A stretch of DNA of 64,000 nucleotides. It comes from Tetramitus jugosus. Its lineage: Eukaryota; Heterolobosea; Eutetramitea; Acrasida; Vahlkampfiidae. The stretch covers positions 404,238 through 468,237 of the forward strand of contig OW569374.1 of NCBI GenBank assembly GCA_937625935.1, written 5' to 3'. The translations under genes and the position numbers were made by a program. Below, in pieces: positions 47,309-56,518 of the stretch. The notes beneath the pieces are model-generated. The model did not search any database. It was not told where the DNA came from and saw only the letters and a list, made by a program, of their open reading frames with translations. The stretch's first letter is position 1. Each line of letters starts with the position of its first letter.

Positions 47309-47430
47309 CATTGAAAACTTGTTGTTGTATTCTCAAATGTTCCTCCCTCTACCTTCCAAAGTGCGGACGAACTGCCATAAGAAAGCGGAATTTTCCTCGG
47401 AAAAATACATCAAAGAACAACAAACAAAAA

Positions 47431-49416
47431 ATGGAGCCAACACCAACAACAAGTGGATCAAATATGTCACAGTCATGCCACCCAATAAGTTGTGATGAGT
47501 GTCGTAAGAGTCACATCCGGTGTGATCGCATCTTGCCACAGTGCTCTCATTGCCAAAGAAGAAACAAGCAATGCACATATCGAACTCCGAAGAGGAACAG
47601 GCACCCTACTACGACCACGACCACTACTACGACTCATTCATCATCAGTCAGTAGTAGTCATGATCACAGTATTGACGACCAACAGTCTGGTGCCGATAAC
47701 CTCCTAGAGGACTATAATATTCATAATCGATCAAAACGACCAAAACAACACATTCAATCCACTGCCTCATCATCATCATCATCATCACCGCCATTCGCTC
47801 TGTGCAGTGAATTATCATTCTCGACAGTGAGCATAGTGGACAATTTCAACAACATGTCTGTGCCATTCAAATCAATCTTTCAATTCTATTTGGCTGAGAT
47901 ATCTGGTTTCTGGTCATTCTTACCTCGATCCATCTTGCAAGCCATGACAAAAAGTGTATCCACATTCAGCGATTCGCCAAACTTTTGTTACAATTGGCTT
48001 GGATCTAGTTGTAGGATATACGAAGAAGAACAGATTCCGGATAACACCTATGGAGAAGAAGAGACATTCTTCCTAAACAATCACTTCTTCTTCAATCCAA
48101 CGAGTTCGACTGCTGAAGAGATAAGGGATGGATATGGACCTGAGAACATGTCAGATGGCACTATCTCGGACATATTATCCAATCAAGGGGGTCAGCTCCT
48201 CAAACAAGCTATAGTTTCATTGACTCTGTGCATGTTACCACTGTCTTATTTCCACTGTAGCAATGGTAGTGATCAAAAACAAATGAAAGCACATGTAAGA
48301 CATGTGGCACGCTCTATGCAAAAGTCATGTGAGAGCTTTCTGTTGCAGGATCAAGTGTTTGGCAGAATATCAGAAGACGTACATTTGGTATCTACTGCCT
48401 GTGTCATTACAGCCTATTTTTTGTGTTTTGAAGAACAAGTAGATAAGGCAAGAGTTTGGATGAGCACAATCAAATCATTCGTCAACAACAGTTCGATAGT
48501 GAAAGATGAAGAGCGAGTGGCCATGGAGCTACATTATCTCACAATGAAATGGATTGCGATAAATAATTGCTCTGCTTATGATAAGAGCAGCAATTGGAAA
48601 CAAATGCACAAGAGAGTGAAACTATTGTGTAAGATGATGGATTTGTACAGTGTGGGAGAAGTTCCCTCTTTTATCGAAGATGTGTTACCTCCGTTGAAGA
48701 AGTACATGAAAGTTAGTGCACAAACAAACCATTTCACAATGAGCGATATGAGGAGTGTATACAATTTAGTGATGCCAACTATTATTTATGACAACCAATC
48801 GCTGGCCAAATCACTGAAGGAAAACTATCGACCAAATGAAACATTCAATGGCAAGGACATGATAGATATGGTATCCTGGGACTTAACTATGTTGGGATTT
48901 ATGATGGATGTGATCCTATCATTTGAAGAACAGGTGAAAGGTGTAGGATCGAATTTGGAAGAAATTCAAAGCATGAAGCTTGTTATTGCCAATCGAATTA
49001 CGACATGTATATTGTCGTCATCATCTGTCTTCTTTATTCATGGCATTTTCCAATTACGTCCATTGGTGCAGGCGGCCATGATTCACACGAACATGGCCCA
49101 ACAAAGTTCGATCAACAACAATATTGACTCTATATTGCCATATCTTCAATCGGATTTGTGGCTTCTAGAGTCTCTGCAAGAAAAGTACCACTTGACAAGA
49201 GCCGTCATCAACATAACGCAACAACTCCGGGAGCAAGCAAATTCTTTGTACCTTTTAATTCAACTGCGACCACCACTGCTTAACATTGATAGTTCGGATT
49301 TGGTTTCTTCATTCTCCAATTCGACGACTCATTCGGATGTTCACTCATTTTTGGATGAGATTGAAGAATCAGTAACAGAACTGGGCGAGATGCAAGAATT
49401 CAACTCACTTTTATGA
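47431..49416 (+). CDS. Zn2Cys6 binuclear-cluster transcription factor
   Basis: A 661-residue protein from ATG 47431 (the longer frame opens with TTG). Residues ~20-50 carry a perfect Gal4-type cluster: CDECRKSHIRC, then DRILPQCSHCQRRNKQC, with spacing C-x2-C-x6-C-x6-C-x2-C-x6-C, followed by a basic linker PKRNRH. Low-complexity Thr/Ser runs follow, then a ~500-residue helical region resembling the middle homology region of fungal Zn2Cys6 regulators. Such factors are typical of fungi and known from a few amoebozoan and heterolobosean genomes. Target genes cannot be predicted. No introns. Confidence 0.88.
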   Translation: MEPTPTTSGSNMSQSCHPISCDECRKSHIRCDRILPQCSHCQRRNKQCTYRTPKRNRHPTTTTTTTTTHSSSVSSSHDHSIDDQQSGADNLLEDYNIHNRSKRPKQHIQSTASSSSSSSPPFALCSELSFSTVSIVDNFNNMSVPFKSIFQFYLAEISGFWSFLPRSILQAMTKSVSTFSDSPNFCYNWLGSSCRIYEEEQIPDNTYGEEETFFLNNHFFFNPTSSTAEEIRDGYGPENMSDGTISDILSNQGGQLLKQAIVSLTLCMLPLSYFHCSNGSDQKQMKAHVRHVARSMQKSCESFLLQDQVFGRISEDVHLVSTACVITAYFLCFEEQVDKARVWMSTIKSFVNNSSIVKDEERVAMELHYLTMKWIAINNCSAYDKSSNWKQMHKRVKLLCKMMDLYSVGEVPSFIEDVLPPLKKYMKVSAQTNHFTMSDMRSVYNLVMPTIIYDNQSLAKSLKENYRPNETFNGKDMIDMVSWDLTMLGFMMDVILSFEEQVKGVGSNLEEIQSMKLVIANRITTCILSSSSVFFIHGIFQLRPLVQAAMIHTNMAQQSSINNNIDSILPYLQSDLWLLESLQEKYHLTRAVINITQQLREQANSLYLLIQLRPPLLNIDSSDLVSSFSNSTTHSDVHSFLDEIEESVTELGEMQEFNSLL

Positions 49417-49839
49417 ATGTTCAATCAAGACTTTGATCATATTCTGTGTACGTGACCAAATATTGTGCTCACCACAGCAGCTTAGTAGACTTGATCTTGT
49501 GTAGCTCTCAAAATCTCGAGATACGATACACCAATATGATTGCTCAGCACAATTCGAACAGAAAGCTTCCTCTTGGCCCAAGTCTTTTGGTGCCCAACGG
49601 TTCATCCCATTGGTCATCCCAAAAATGGGATCATCCCATTCCAAGATTGGTCATCGTACCTTGCACGCACAGCAACGCGTCATGTGTCATGGAAGTTTGC
49701 CAATAGATTGGTTGTATTGAGACCGTTGGGGCCACAATGAGTTTTTAGAAGGTGTGATTTGGTGATTGTACACGGCGCCACTTCCATGTGACGATGGTTC
49801 ATCGCAAACTCAAAACTGCGCAACAACAATTTCACATAA
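49417..49839. other. Intergenic region, no confident gene
   Basis: 423 nt. Contains a short perfect hairpin (ATCCCA, AAAA loop, TGGGAT near 49617-49632) within a cluster of ATCCCAT repeats. A minus-strand frame with a CSNC motif begins with TTG and is not accepted as a gene. Confidence 0.35.
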
Positions 49840-50682
49840 ATGACTCAACAACAAACGAAATATTTAACAATTTTTGGTGTTGCTCTCTTGTTTCTCATAG
49901 GTCTCTCTGTGTTCAGCTGGGGTAGCTCAAACAACTATTCAAGAGCTGAAGAAGCAATAACAAGAAGAGATGTTCAATATCCTATCATTCATGAGTTCAA
50001 GAAGACTATCCAGGAGGTTAGAAAGCTCTACCATCAATGTATCAATGGCAAAGTACCACTTGAGAGCTGTATCACTGAACAATGTCCTGTAACTCCATTT
50101 GGTGTCGATGCTAGACCATCATTCCATCCACAAACGTTAGTTGGTAACAATTGTGAGCCTTGGATGCGTCGAGATGTAGTTCTTTTACTCAACAAACTTG
50201 TTCAACCACATTTTACCGTGTTGGAATGGAGTTCTGGCTCTAGCACTACTTGGCTCTTACCAAGAGTTTCCAAGTTAATATCTGTGGAGAATAACGCAGA
50301 GTGGGCTGTTCTCGTGCAAAGGAAGATTGAAGCTATGGGAATGAAGCACAAGTCGCAGTTCCATGTGATAACTGGAACGGAAGAAGGTCCACAATGGGCC
50401 AAATCATCTACGGGTCAGTACTTTGTCGATTATGTGGGAGTACCAATCCCAATGGACATGCATGCAAAGTTTGACATGATCATTGTAGACGGAAGAGCGA
50501 GAGCAGCTTGCTTGCAAAGAGCCATTTCCTTGCTCAAACCAGAAGGAGGTCTTTTAGTGTTGGATAATTCTGAAAGATCAGAGTACAGGAAGGAAAGTGT
50601 GCCAAGATATTGGCCTCGATTTGTTTCTCATACATCACGTCCAACAGAAACAACTGTTTGGATGTCTGCATTGCCTCACTAA
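49840..50682 (+). CDS. Membrane-anchored class I methyltransferase-like protein
   Basis: A 280-residue protein with an N-terminal signal anchor (YLTIFGVALLFLIGLSVFSW, ~8-27), so probably type II in the endomembrane system. From ~115 there is a Rossmann-type fold: VLEWSSGSSTTWL (the SAM-binding motif I region, E.G.GxST pattern), KLISVENNAEWAVLVQ (acidic end of strand 2), FDMIIVDGRARAACL (strand 4 with D-G-R) and LLKPEGGLLVLDNSER (motif post-III). Two cysteines in QCINGKVPLESC and one in TEQC may form lumenal disulfides. Substrate unknown; similar plant and algal proteins modify polysaccharides or glycans. Confidence 0.75.
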   Translation: MTQQQTKYLTIFGVALLFLIGLSVFSWGSSNNYSRAEEAITRRDVQYPIIHEFKKTIQEVRKLYHQCINGKVPLESCITEQCPVTPFGVDARPSFHPQTLVGNNCEPWMRRDVVLLLNKLVQPHFTVLEWSSGSSTTWLLPRVSKLISVENNAEWAVLVQRKIEAMGMKHKSQFHVITGTEEGPQWAKSSTGQYFVDYVGVPIPMDMHAKFDMIIVDGRARAACLQRAISLLKPEGGLLVLDNSERSEYRKESVPRYWPRFVSHTSRPTETTVWMSALPH

Positions 50683-50831
50683 GGTGGCGCAACTGTGCCT
50701 CCAACCATAATTAGTGAGATCTTAACGCCACACATGGCTCGATGACTTGAGCTGCTGTGGATTGCCACCTTAAATAGGATATTTCACAAGCTAAGCTGTG
50801 TATTTTGCCGTAAAATATTTTGCCTGTTCAT

Positions 50832-50843
50832 TTTCGCGCCAAA
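50832..50843. promoter_or_regulatory. E2F-like TTTCGCGCCAAA site upstream of POP7
   Basis: Identical to the classical two-sided E2F element and to the site before prefoldin 2; 44 nt before the POP7 ATG at 50887. Confidence 0.42.
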
Positions 50844-50886
50844 GCCCGGAGAAAACAAACAAACAGAATTGCACACAACTGTTGAA

Positions 50887-51765
50887 ATGCAACAACCACG
50901 ATCATCCGATTGTCACGAAGATCAAGTATCCAAAAGGAGAAAAGTGCATCATGACAAAGAAGAACACCACGAGTCAGACGAGATACACAATGATGACTCT
51001 GACTACGACAGTGACGAAGAAGAAAATGAACGAACATATCATTTTTGGAAAACAGAGAGTTCAATAATCAAACCATTCCCTGATTCATCAAAATATATTC
51101 ACAGAAAGAGAGCTCCTGCATCCATGTGCTCCTTTATTGCTACACCCGCAAAAGACGAAGGAGGAGATCAACAGCATTCGAATGCTGTTGTTGCACGATC
51201 GAATTCTTCACTGAAGCGACGACATGAAATTTATGTTTCTCGAAAGAGTCACAAACAAGCTGTACTGACCAGAGCTTGCAAGCTGTTGGACGAGTTTATC
51301 ATGTCGCAAACAACGGTCAAAATTTCGAATAGAGATCATGATAACAACAATAACAAACATAAGAAAAAGAAGCCTTCATCGTCAGTGATTTCATCGAGCG
51401 AACAAAAGAAGAAGCACAAGAAGGCTAATGAACCGAGTAATGCTTTGATCTTGCATGCAATTGGTGCTGCAATGAATTCTTGTATTGAAATTGCTCTGCA
51501 AATACAAGCCGAATACTCCAATTGTCCCATGTTTACTATGCATGTGAACACTGATACTGTCAAATTGGTGGATGATTTCATACCCAGGAGAGAGTACGAA
51601 GGGGAATTGGAACCATTGGTTCAGGTTCGTTTCAACTCTGCCGTACACATAACTTTCCGATATCATCCGTTGAGTGAACTGGAATCTGCGAACAAGAATA
51701 GGTTGAGTGAAACGGAACAGAAGAACCAAAAAGCGTCATCCAAGCCAATACTCTCCTTGAGATAA
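50887..51765 (+). CDS. POP7: RNase P/MRP protein subunit POP7 (Rpp20), Alba family
   Basis: A 292-residue protein from ATG 50887 (the longer frame opens with TTG). The N-terminal ~110 residues are disordered and charged. The Alba domain follows (~120-270): KQAVLTRACKLLDEFI, ALILHAIGAAMNSCIEIALQ, MFTMHVNTDTVKLVDDFIP, and VQVRFNSAVHITFRYH, which is the Rpp20 pattern '(R)NNSA(V/I)HI'. A Lys/His/Ser insertion of ~35 residues splits the first helix from the second strand. With Rpp25/POP6 it binds the P3 domain of RNase P and MRP RNAs for tRNA and rRNA processing. Nuclear. Confidence 0.87.
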   Translation: MQQPRSSDCHEDQVSKRRKVHHDKEEHHESDEIHNDDSDYDSDEEENERTYHFWKTESSIIKPFPDSSKYIHRKRAPASMCSFIATPAKDEGGDQQHSNAVVARSNSSLKRRHEIYVSRKSHKQAVLTRACKLLDEFIMSQTTVKISNRDHDNNNNKHKKKKPSSSVISSSEQKKKHKKANEPSNALILHAIGAAMNSCIEIALQIQAEYSNCPMFTMHVNTDTVKLVDDFIPRREYEGELEPLVQVRFNSAVHITFRYHPLSELESANKNRLSETEQKNQKASSKPILSLR

Positions 51766-51990
51766 ATATCAGGATTCAATCATTAGTATGATATCTTTTT
51801 TTATTATTGGGTTTGAGTTTCAGATCAAATATGAATATACATAGAGTCACGGTTTCTCACCTTAGGATGGAAACGATGGACCTGCTTGGGAGTCACCAAA
51901 ACAGACAGCAGAAAAACCATTAGGAATTTCAAGAATACTACAGTGCTGTTCAGGGTGAGAAGGCTTGTTGGTGAGCGCGAGATGAACAGT

Positions 51991-52703
51991 TTATGAGAAT
52001 GCCAGAGTCATCTTGTTCTCCAAATCTGTGTGACTAAGAACCTTGGAGAACTCTTGAAGTGAAATCTTGCCATCACCGTCCTCATCTGCCTCCAAAATTG
52101 TCTTATCAACAATCTGTTGCAATTGAACATCACTCAAATTATTGCCCACCATCATTTTCAACACTGTGAACAATTCACCGTTGCTAATGTAACCGTCATT
52201 ATCGATATCATACACACGGAAAGCAAACTTTAGCTTGTCTTGCTTGTCACCACGTGTGTTGAACACTGAGAGAGCATTGATAAACTCTTTAAAGTTCACA
52301 TTATCGTCATTGTTCTCATCGAAAATGGAGATGACTCTCTTGACCAATGGATTGACAGCCAATTCGGGGATCATCAAAAATTCATCACGCGTAATCGTTC
52401 CATTTCCGTCCTTGTCCAATTTTTTGAATCGTTTGTAGAGACGTTTGATCTCCTTGTGAGTAACTAATCATCATCATCACCGATCACAACCGATCACAAT
52501 AATAAATTACAGATTGAATGATTCAAGAAAAAAAACGAGTGAGTGAGTGATCATCGTTGGTTTCAATGTGCATTATTTTTTGTCGTAGTTGTGAATTCGG
52601 ATCACAGGAAAAAGATTGATGTTGTGGTTGATGACTTACAGTTTGTGCCCTTGTGCATCTCTTCAATTTCTTCAGGGCGTAGAGATGATGTATTTGTTCC
52701 CAT
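51991..52703 (-). CDS. CNB1: Calcineurin B regulatory subunit
   Basis: Two exons on the minus strand, 52640-52703 and 51991-52463, joined over a 176-nt GTAAGT...TTAG intron; 178 residues, the normal length. MGTNTSSLR gives an N-myristoylation signal (Gly2, Ser6). The join yields [20 protein letters not shown], in register with yeast calcineurin B. Four EF-hand loops are visible: [36 protein letters not shown] and [12 protein letters not shown], with the linker [19 protein letters not shown] typical of CNB. It binds the calcineurin A phosphatase and confers Ca2+ control. Exon 2 alone starts mid-protein at a Met in EF1. Confidence 0.95.
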
Positions 52704-52900
52704 TGTTCGCTTGTGTTGTTGGGTGGTTGATGTGAGCCTTGATTTTGCTTTGTTTTCTTTGTTTGAATTGATCTCCGCCAGCAAAAAAACGCCAGATTTT
52801 TTGGGACACAATGAATGACGAGGGATACAATGACAAGTAGAAGAAAAAGAGACATGAGATGACTTCTGAACTCAATTTATTGCATTGTTTGTTTCAGGTA

Positions 52901-53108
52901 TTATTTATATGGTAATGATTTGTTATTCATATTTTTAAAGAACTATCTTTTGATATTCCTTAATAATATGAATAGCAAATGAGGTGTTGATGGTAACTGA
53001 AAGGATGGCTGGAGAAAGCACACCTCATTTGTTATTCATATTGTTAAGGAATATCAAAAGATAGTTCTTTAAAAATATGAATAACAAATCATTACCTTAT
53101 AAATAATA
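52901..53108. repeat. Long inverted repeat (hairpin), possible MITE
   Basis: Two arms of about 88 bp, 52901-52988 and 53019-53108, are near-perfect reverse complements: the left arm's outer end ATTATTTATATGGTAATGAT mirrors ATCATTACCTTATAAATAAT at the right, with only a few mismatches along the arms. A unique ~30-nt loop (TGATGGTAACTGAAAGG...) separates them. AT-rich, non-coding. It could be a non-autonomous transposon or a source of hairpin RNA. No certain target-site duplication was found. Confidence 0.8.
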
Positions 53109-53124
53109 AGCATGGGTCAGTGCA

Positions 53125-53369
53125 GGGATCTAACTGATACTTCAAGCGTCATTTGGCCAAGCTCAAGTTAACGAGTAACTTGATCAAAGCAAATATGATA
53201 GAATTTCGATCTTTGCTTACGAGGTAAAATTTCTCGTCAGCAAAGTGGATTATAGGGTGAATGGTTGGTAGTTGGGTAGTTAGTTGGTAATGATGGGATC
53301 TAACTGATACTTCAAGCATCATTTGCCTAACTCAAGTTAACACGTAACTTGATCAAAGCAAATATGACG
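53125..53369. repeat. Direct repeat pair of about 75 bp
   Basis: Copy 1 (53125-53200) and copy 2 (53295-53369) share GGGATCTAACTGATACTTCA, then CTCAAGTTAAC.CGTAACTTG-type sequence and ATCAAAGCAAATATGA, differing at a handful of positions. They are 170 bp apart, and copy 2 runs through the stop codon into the last codons of the minus-strand gene at 53353-54798, so the repeat supplies that gene's 3' end. Confidence 0.75.
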
Positions 53370-54798
53370 GACTTTCAGAATCAATACGATCACCTTCGCT
53401 CAAGTGGGCTCGGAGGAAATTCTCCTCCTCTTGAGCTTGATATTTAGCATACTTTGCTTGTTGTGGAGTCTCTTCATCTTCTAGAATAGAAGAGAATGGT
53501 CGCTTTGAGGTCGATTGCCGAGTGTCGTCTACGGGAATGAGACTCCATGACTCACTGACATCATCCTGAGTATTTTGTATCTCATTTAAATAGTCTAACT
53601 CACTTTCAACAGCATTTTCCTGATCAAAACCACCTATGTCTGAATCATCCCCTAAGATAGAGGTCTGCGAAGTGATTAAAGGGGATAGACAATCGGAAGA
53701 TTCCCCATCTTGCATTTGGACTGGATTAACTGCCTCGCTCATATTAGGTACATTGATGTTGTTGAGAAGTAGCGGTGGTCCTTGCAAAAAATCATCGCGA
53801 AGGTTCAATGGTTCTCTCGTAGGACAAGCGCCCAACGAAGACCCATTGTGAATCAGAGGATCAAAATCCAAGGAACTCTCTGTATGGTCAACAACAGTCG
53901 ACGCTTCTGTAGAATTCCTCGAGGATGTACAGCCTTCGCGTGAGACATCTGTCTCTCTTTGATAATACACTTCGGGGAGCTGCTGATAGGTGGACGTGAT
54001 TGTGCCTGTTGTGGCGAGGACCCCGTGAGGTTGGTTCATGGGTAGCTGAGCAAGGAAGCCACCCAATGGAGGTGGTGCTCGCATCATGAGTTCCATAGGA
54101 TAGACAAAACCAGTTTGAGGATAAACTGATTGTTGATATGTTGTAGGGTCATGCGTTGACACAGGATTGTATGCCATAGTGTTCATTATATAGATCGATG
54201 GACTCTGAGGTGGTGGATTCTGCGGTGGATGTCCATTGTTGTTCGTGATTCCAGAAGCACTTGGAGTGGAGGGTTTGGTTATCTCACGGAATCTTTCATG
54301 AATCTTGTCCATGGTCAAGGTGTCATCTAACACAATGTCATCCCCGAATAGATTCGTGAGATACTTTGTTGATCTCTCCAATCTATCACCATGATTAACC
54401 TTACCAAAGTAGTAAATGCTGTTTTGGATGTTGCCTATCCTTACATCCAATCGAAACCATATGTAGTCAGCTATGTGCCTACTGGCGTCGAAATCAACCT
54501 TGTATCGATTGGGCTCACCTACTGCATATCCCGTTTCGATCAAGGGGTACTCTTTAATCAAGTCCCAGTGCTTGTTCTTGACGCGGTCTACAAACGAAAC
54601 ACTCAAGGTATAGATGAGGATCTTGACATCCGAGTGTTTAACAGCAGCAGAAAGCATGAAATACAATCTCACTCTGTTGTTAGTGGACACCATGGGTAAA
54701 TAGGAGGGATTTTTTCCAGTTTTGTGACATCCAAATCGGAAGGAAAAGTGTTTGGCCAGTTGAGTAGTGACAGTTTGGGTTCTGTTCATGTGAGTCAT
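53353..54798 (-). CDS. Lineage-specific protein, paralog of the gene at 45936-47057
   Basis: Chosen start ATG 54798 (MTHMNRTQTVTT) because it aligns with the paralog's MPFMNRTQTVTT; the frame stays open to an ATG at 54993, adding 65 residues unlike the paralog. 481 residues. The N-terminal ~170 residues match the paralog (AKHFSFRFGCHKTGK, VKILIYTL, IQNSIYYFGKVNHGDRLERS, DDTLTMDKIHERF). The rest is Pro/Gln/Ser/Asp-rich and disordered. The last codons fall in a direct repeat, suggesting that the C-terminus was remodelled by repeat insertion. Function unknown. Confidence 0.7.
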   Translation of the reverse strand: MTHMNRTQTVTTQLAKHFSFRFGCHKTGKNPSYLPMVSTNNRVRLYFMLSAAVKHSDVKILIYTLSVSFVDRVKNKHWDLIKEYPLIETGYAVGEPNRYKVDFDASRHIADYIWFRLDVRIGNIQNSIYYFGKVNHGDRLERSTKYLTNLFGDDIVLDDTLTMDKIHERFREITKPSTPSASGITNNNGHPPQNPPPQSPSIYIMNTMAYNPVSTHDPTTYQQSVYPQTGFVYPMELMMRAPPPLGGFLAQLPMNQPHGVLATTGTITSTYQQLPEVYYQRETDVSREGCTSSRNSTEASTVVDHTESSLDFDPLIHNGSSLGACPTREPLNLRDDFLQGPPLLLNNINVPNMSEAVNPVQMQDGESSDCLSPLITSQTSILGDDSDIGGFDQENAVESELDYLNEIQNTQDDVSESWSLIPVDDTRQSTSKRPFSSILEDEETPQQAKYAKYQAQEEENFLRAHLSEGDRIDSESPSYLL

Positions 54799-54991
54799 TG
54801 TGGTGTGAAGGGATTGATGAAGAACGGATGAAGGTCTACAAATGGAATTATAATAACTATAATCGATAGAGGGAAGCAAATTACTTGTGCTGTGGTTTTT
54901 TCGGTCAGAACGAGAGAAGTTTTGCTTCGCAGACATCCAGGAAGACTTTACAACAAAATCGACGGAGAGGTTTTTCCGCTGTCGGAGCATC

Positions 54992-55250
54992 ATGAAAATG
55001 ATGGGAGCTCGAGTTCTCCTTGAATTTCTATCCTCTCTTCATGAACTGGGAATCTGAATTCTCCATCTTTCTTCCTTCACTTCCGAGAAGTACCTACTCA
55101 ACTGAAGATCCTCAACTCACTTCGGCACTGGTAACTCGTGAATACAGCATTGACTCACCGAAGTGGACAGCAGAAGAGAAATACCGATTGTTGTGAAAAA
55201 AGTTTCGTACTGAGTACTCAAACCATGGATGCGATCACCTGTGCTAGAAA
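54992..55250 (+). pseudogene. Decayed plus-strand coding remnant
   Basis: Divergent from the preceding gene. A frame from ATG 54995 (region MKMMGARVLLEFLSSLHELG) ends at a stop near 55054, while an overlapping frame from ATG 55041 reads 51 residues of protein-like sequence (FLPSLPRSTYSTEDPQLTSA, SIDSPKWTAEEKYRLL) to a TGA at 55194, beyond which the same frame stays protein-like (KKFRTEYSNHG) to a further stop. The pattern of one shift and one nonsense codon suggests a dead gene. No family recognised. Confidence 0.35.
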
Positions 55251-55564
55251 GATAGTGAAGACCTACCACTAGGTTGGAATGCATTCATGTCCATCATCGT
55301 GTCAATTCGCGTACACTCGATAGTCTCGCTAAAGAAACTCAGGTACTCCATGGGTGCATTCGAATGATGCTTTCTTGCTCCAGATAACAATTTCAGAATC
55401 GATTATCTGAGATAACGTCACGATTTGCTCTCTAGCATCTTCTACAGAGAAATGAACTCCAATAGATCCAATGGCTGCAAAAAACAAATCAAGGGTATAT
55501 CTATGATGAGCACAAACATGTCAATTTGAATTCGAGTAAACCTTTTTATTATTGGTGAGCAACT
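55251..55564. other. Intergenic, nothing seen
   Basis: 314 nt of AT-rich sequence between the remnant above and the 3' end of the next minus-strand gene; no coding or repeat structure found. Confidence 0.4.
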
Positions 55565-55990
55565 TTAGAGAAAGATGCTACCTCCAGTAACTCTCACCGT
55601 ATATTCAACATGAGAAACCGGTTTGATGGCAGCACCACATATGAAACTGTTTCCACTCGAGCCCTCTGCGTCTGGAAAATGTCCAAACACTTCTACAGTC
55701 TTTCCAGCGTATTTTTCCAAGTTGATCATATTCTTCTGCTGTTCCTCCCAAGGACTAGTGTATAATGCAGAGGTCAATGGAAATTTTCCCTTGTCAAAGG
55801 ACAGAATGTAACGATATGGCAATGAAGTATCAGCAGCCTCAATGATACCTTCTTTGGTGCAAGGGTTTTGATTATAACTTGCATTCTTTCCATCGAGAGA
55901 TCTAGTGTTATCCTGGTACTGGGTGACGTATCCTCTTGTAATTAATAAATTTTTCTTGGCGAGACAAGTTGTTCTATACAGTCTTTGCAT
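55565..55990 (-). CDS. Small probable mitochondrial protein
   Basis: A 141-residue protein from ATG 55990. The N-terminus (MQRLYRTTCLAKKNLLITRG) has Arg/Lys, Leu and Thr and no acids, as a mitochondrial presequence would. The body has aromatic and charged residues in a beta-rich pattern (YRYILSFDKGKFPL, GKTVEVFGHFPDAEG, VEYTVRVTGGSIFL). I do not recognise the family. The gene lies in the gene-poor subtelomeric part but shows no break. Confidence 0.6.
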   Translation of the reverse strand: MQRLYRTTCLAKKNLLITRGYVTQYQDNTRSLDGKNASYNQNPCTKEGIIEAADTSLPYRYILSFDKGKFPLTSALYTSPWEEQQKNMINLEKYAGKTVEVFGHFPDAEGSSGNSFICGAAIKPVSHVEYTVRVTGGSIFL

Positions 55991-56116
55991 TGTTGTTTGT
56001 TGGTTTGTTGGTTTGTATGTTGGTTTACGGGTGGTTTTTTCGTAATTGTAATATATTTCATATCAAGCAATGTCTTGAATGCCACAAATAGAATTAAAAC
56101 AGATTCTTTCGAGATA

Positions 56117-56518
56117 CTATAGATAACACTTCGTTGAATGAACCGGAGGTGGGAACACATTCAAAGGTAGAGTCTTGATCGTCCTCTGGCCTTTGGGTAC
56201 ATCCAAGCTTTTTCTACTTTTTTGAACTACAAGCAACACCTGACAATAACAAATTTTAAATTGAATCTTTGGGTAGAAGAGGTTTTTATTGTTTGTTTTT
56301 TGTACTGTTCTAAAACCATCCATTGGTCAGAGATCGGTTTTGTGTGACCTTCCAAGTACAAAAATTGCAACAACATCAGAGGAACCTCGTGTTTGAATTA
56401 GTAGCACTTGGGAAACTGGTGCTGGTTGAATACTCTGTTCGAGTTGTTGGATACGCTTATGAGTGAGACTAAACTTTCTTGATTGAGCCAGTGTAGGATC
56501 AGGAACTGTAAACGACAT
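56117..56518 (-). CDS. Small two-exon hypothetical protein
   Basis: Exon 1 (56360-56518, ATG 56518) encodes MSFTVPDPTLAQSRKFSLTH...VVAIF and ends in phase 0 at a GTACTT donor; a 120-nt intron ends TTGTCAG, and exon 2 (56117-56239) continues VLLVVQKSRKSLDVPKG to a stop, giving 93 residues. Unspliced, exon 1 reaches a stop after 63 residues. Both exons have protein-like composition and the phase fits, but no family is recognised. Confidence 0.42.

Noticed and set aside
49411-49644. 77-codon minus-strand frame with CSNC motif
   Set aside because: It begins with TTG, overlaps the 3' end of the Zn2Cys6 gene, and the region is explained by short ATCCCAT repeats.
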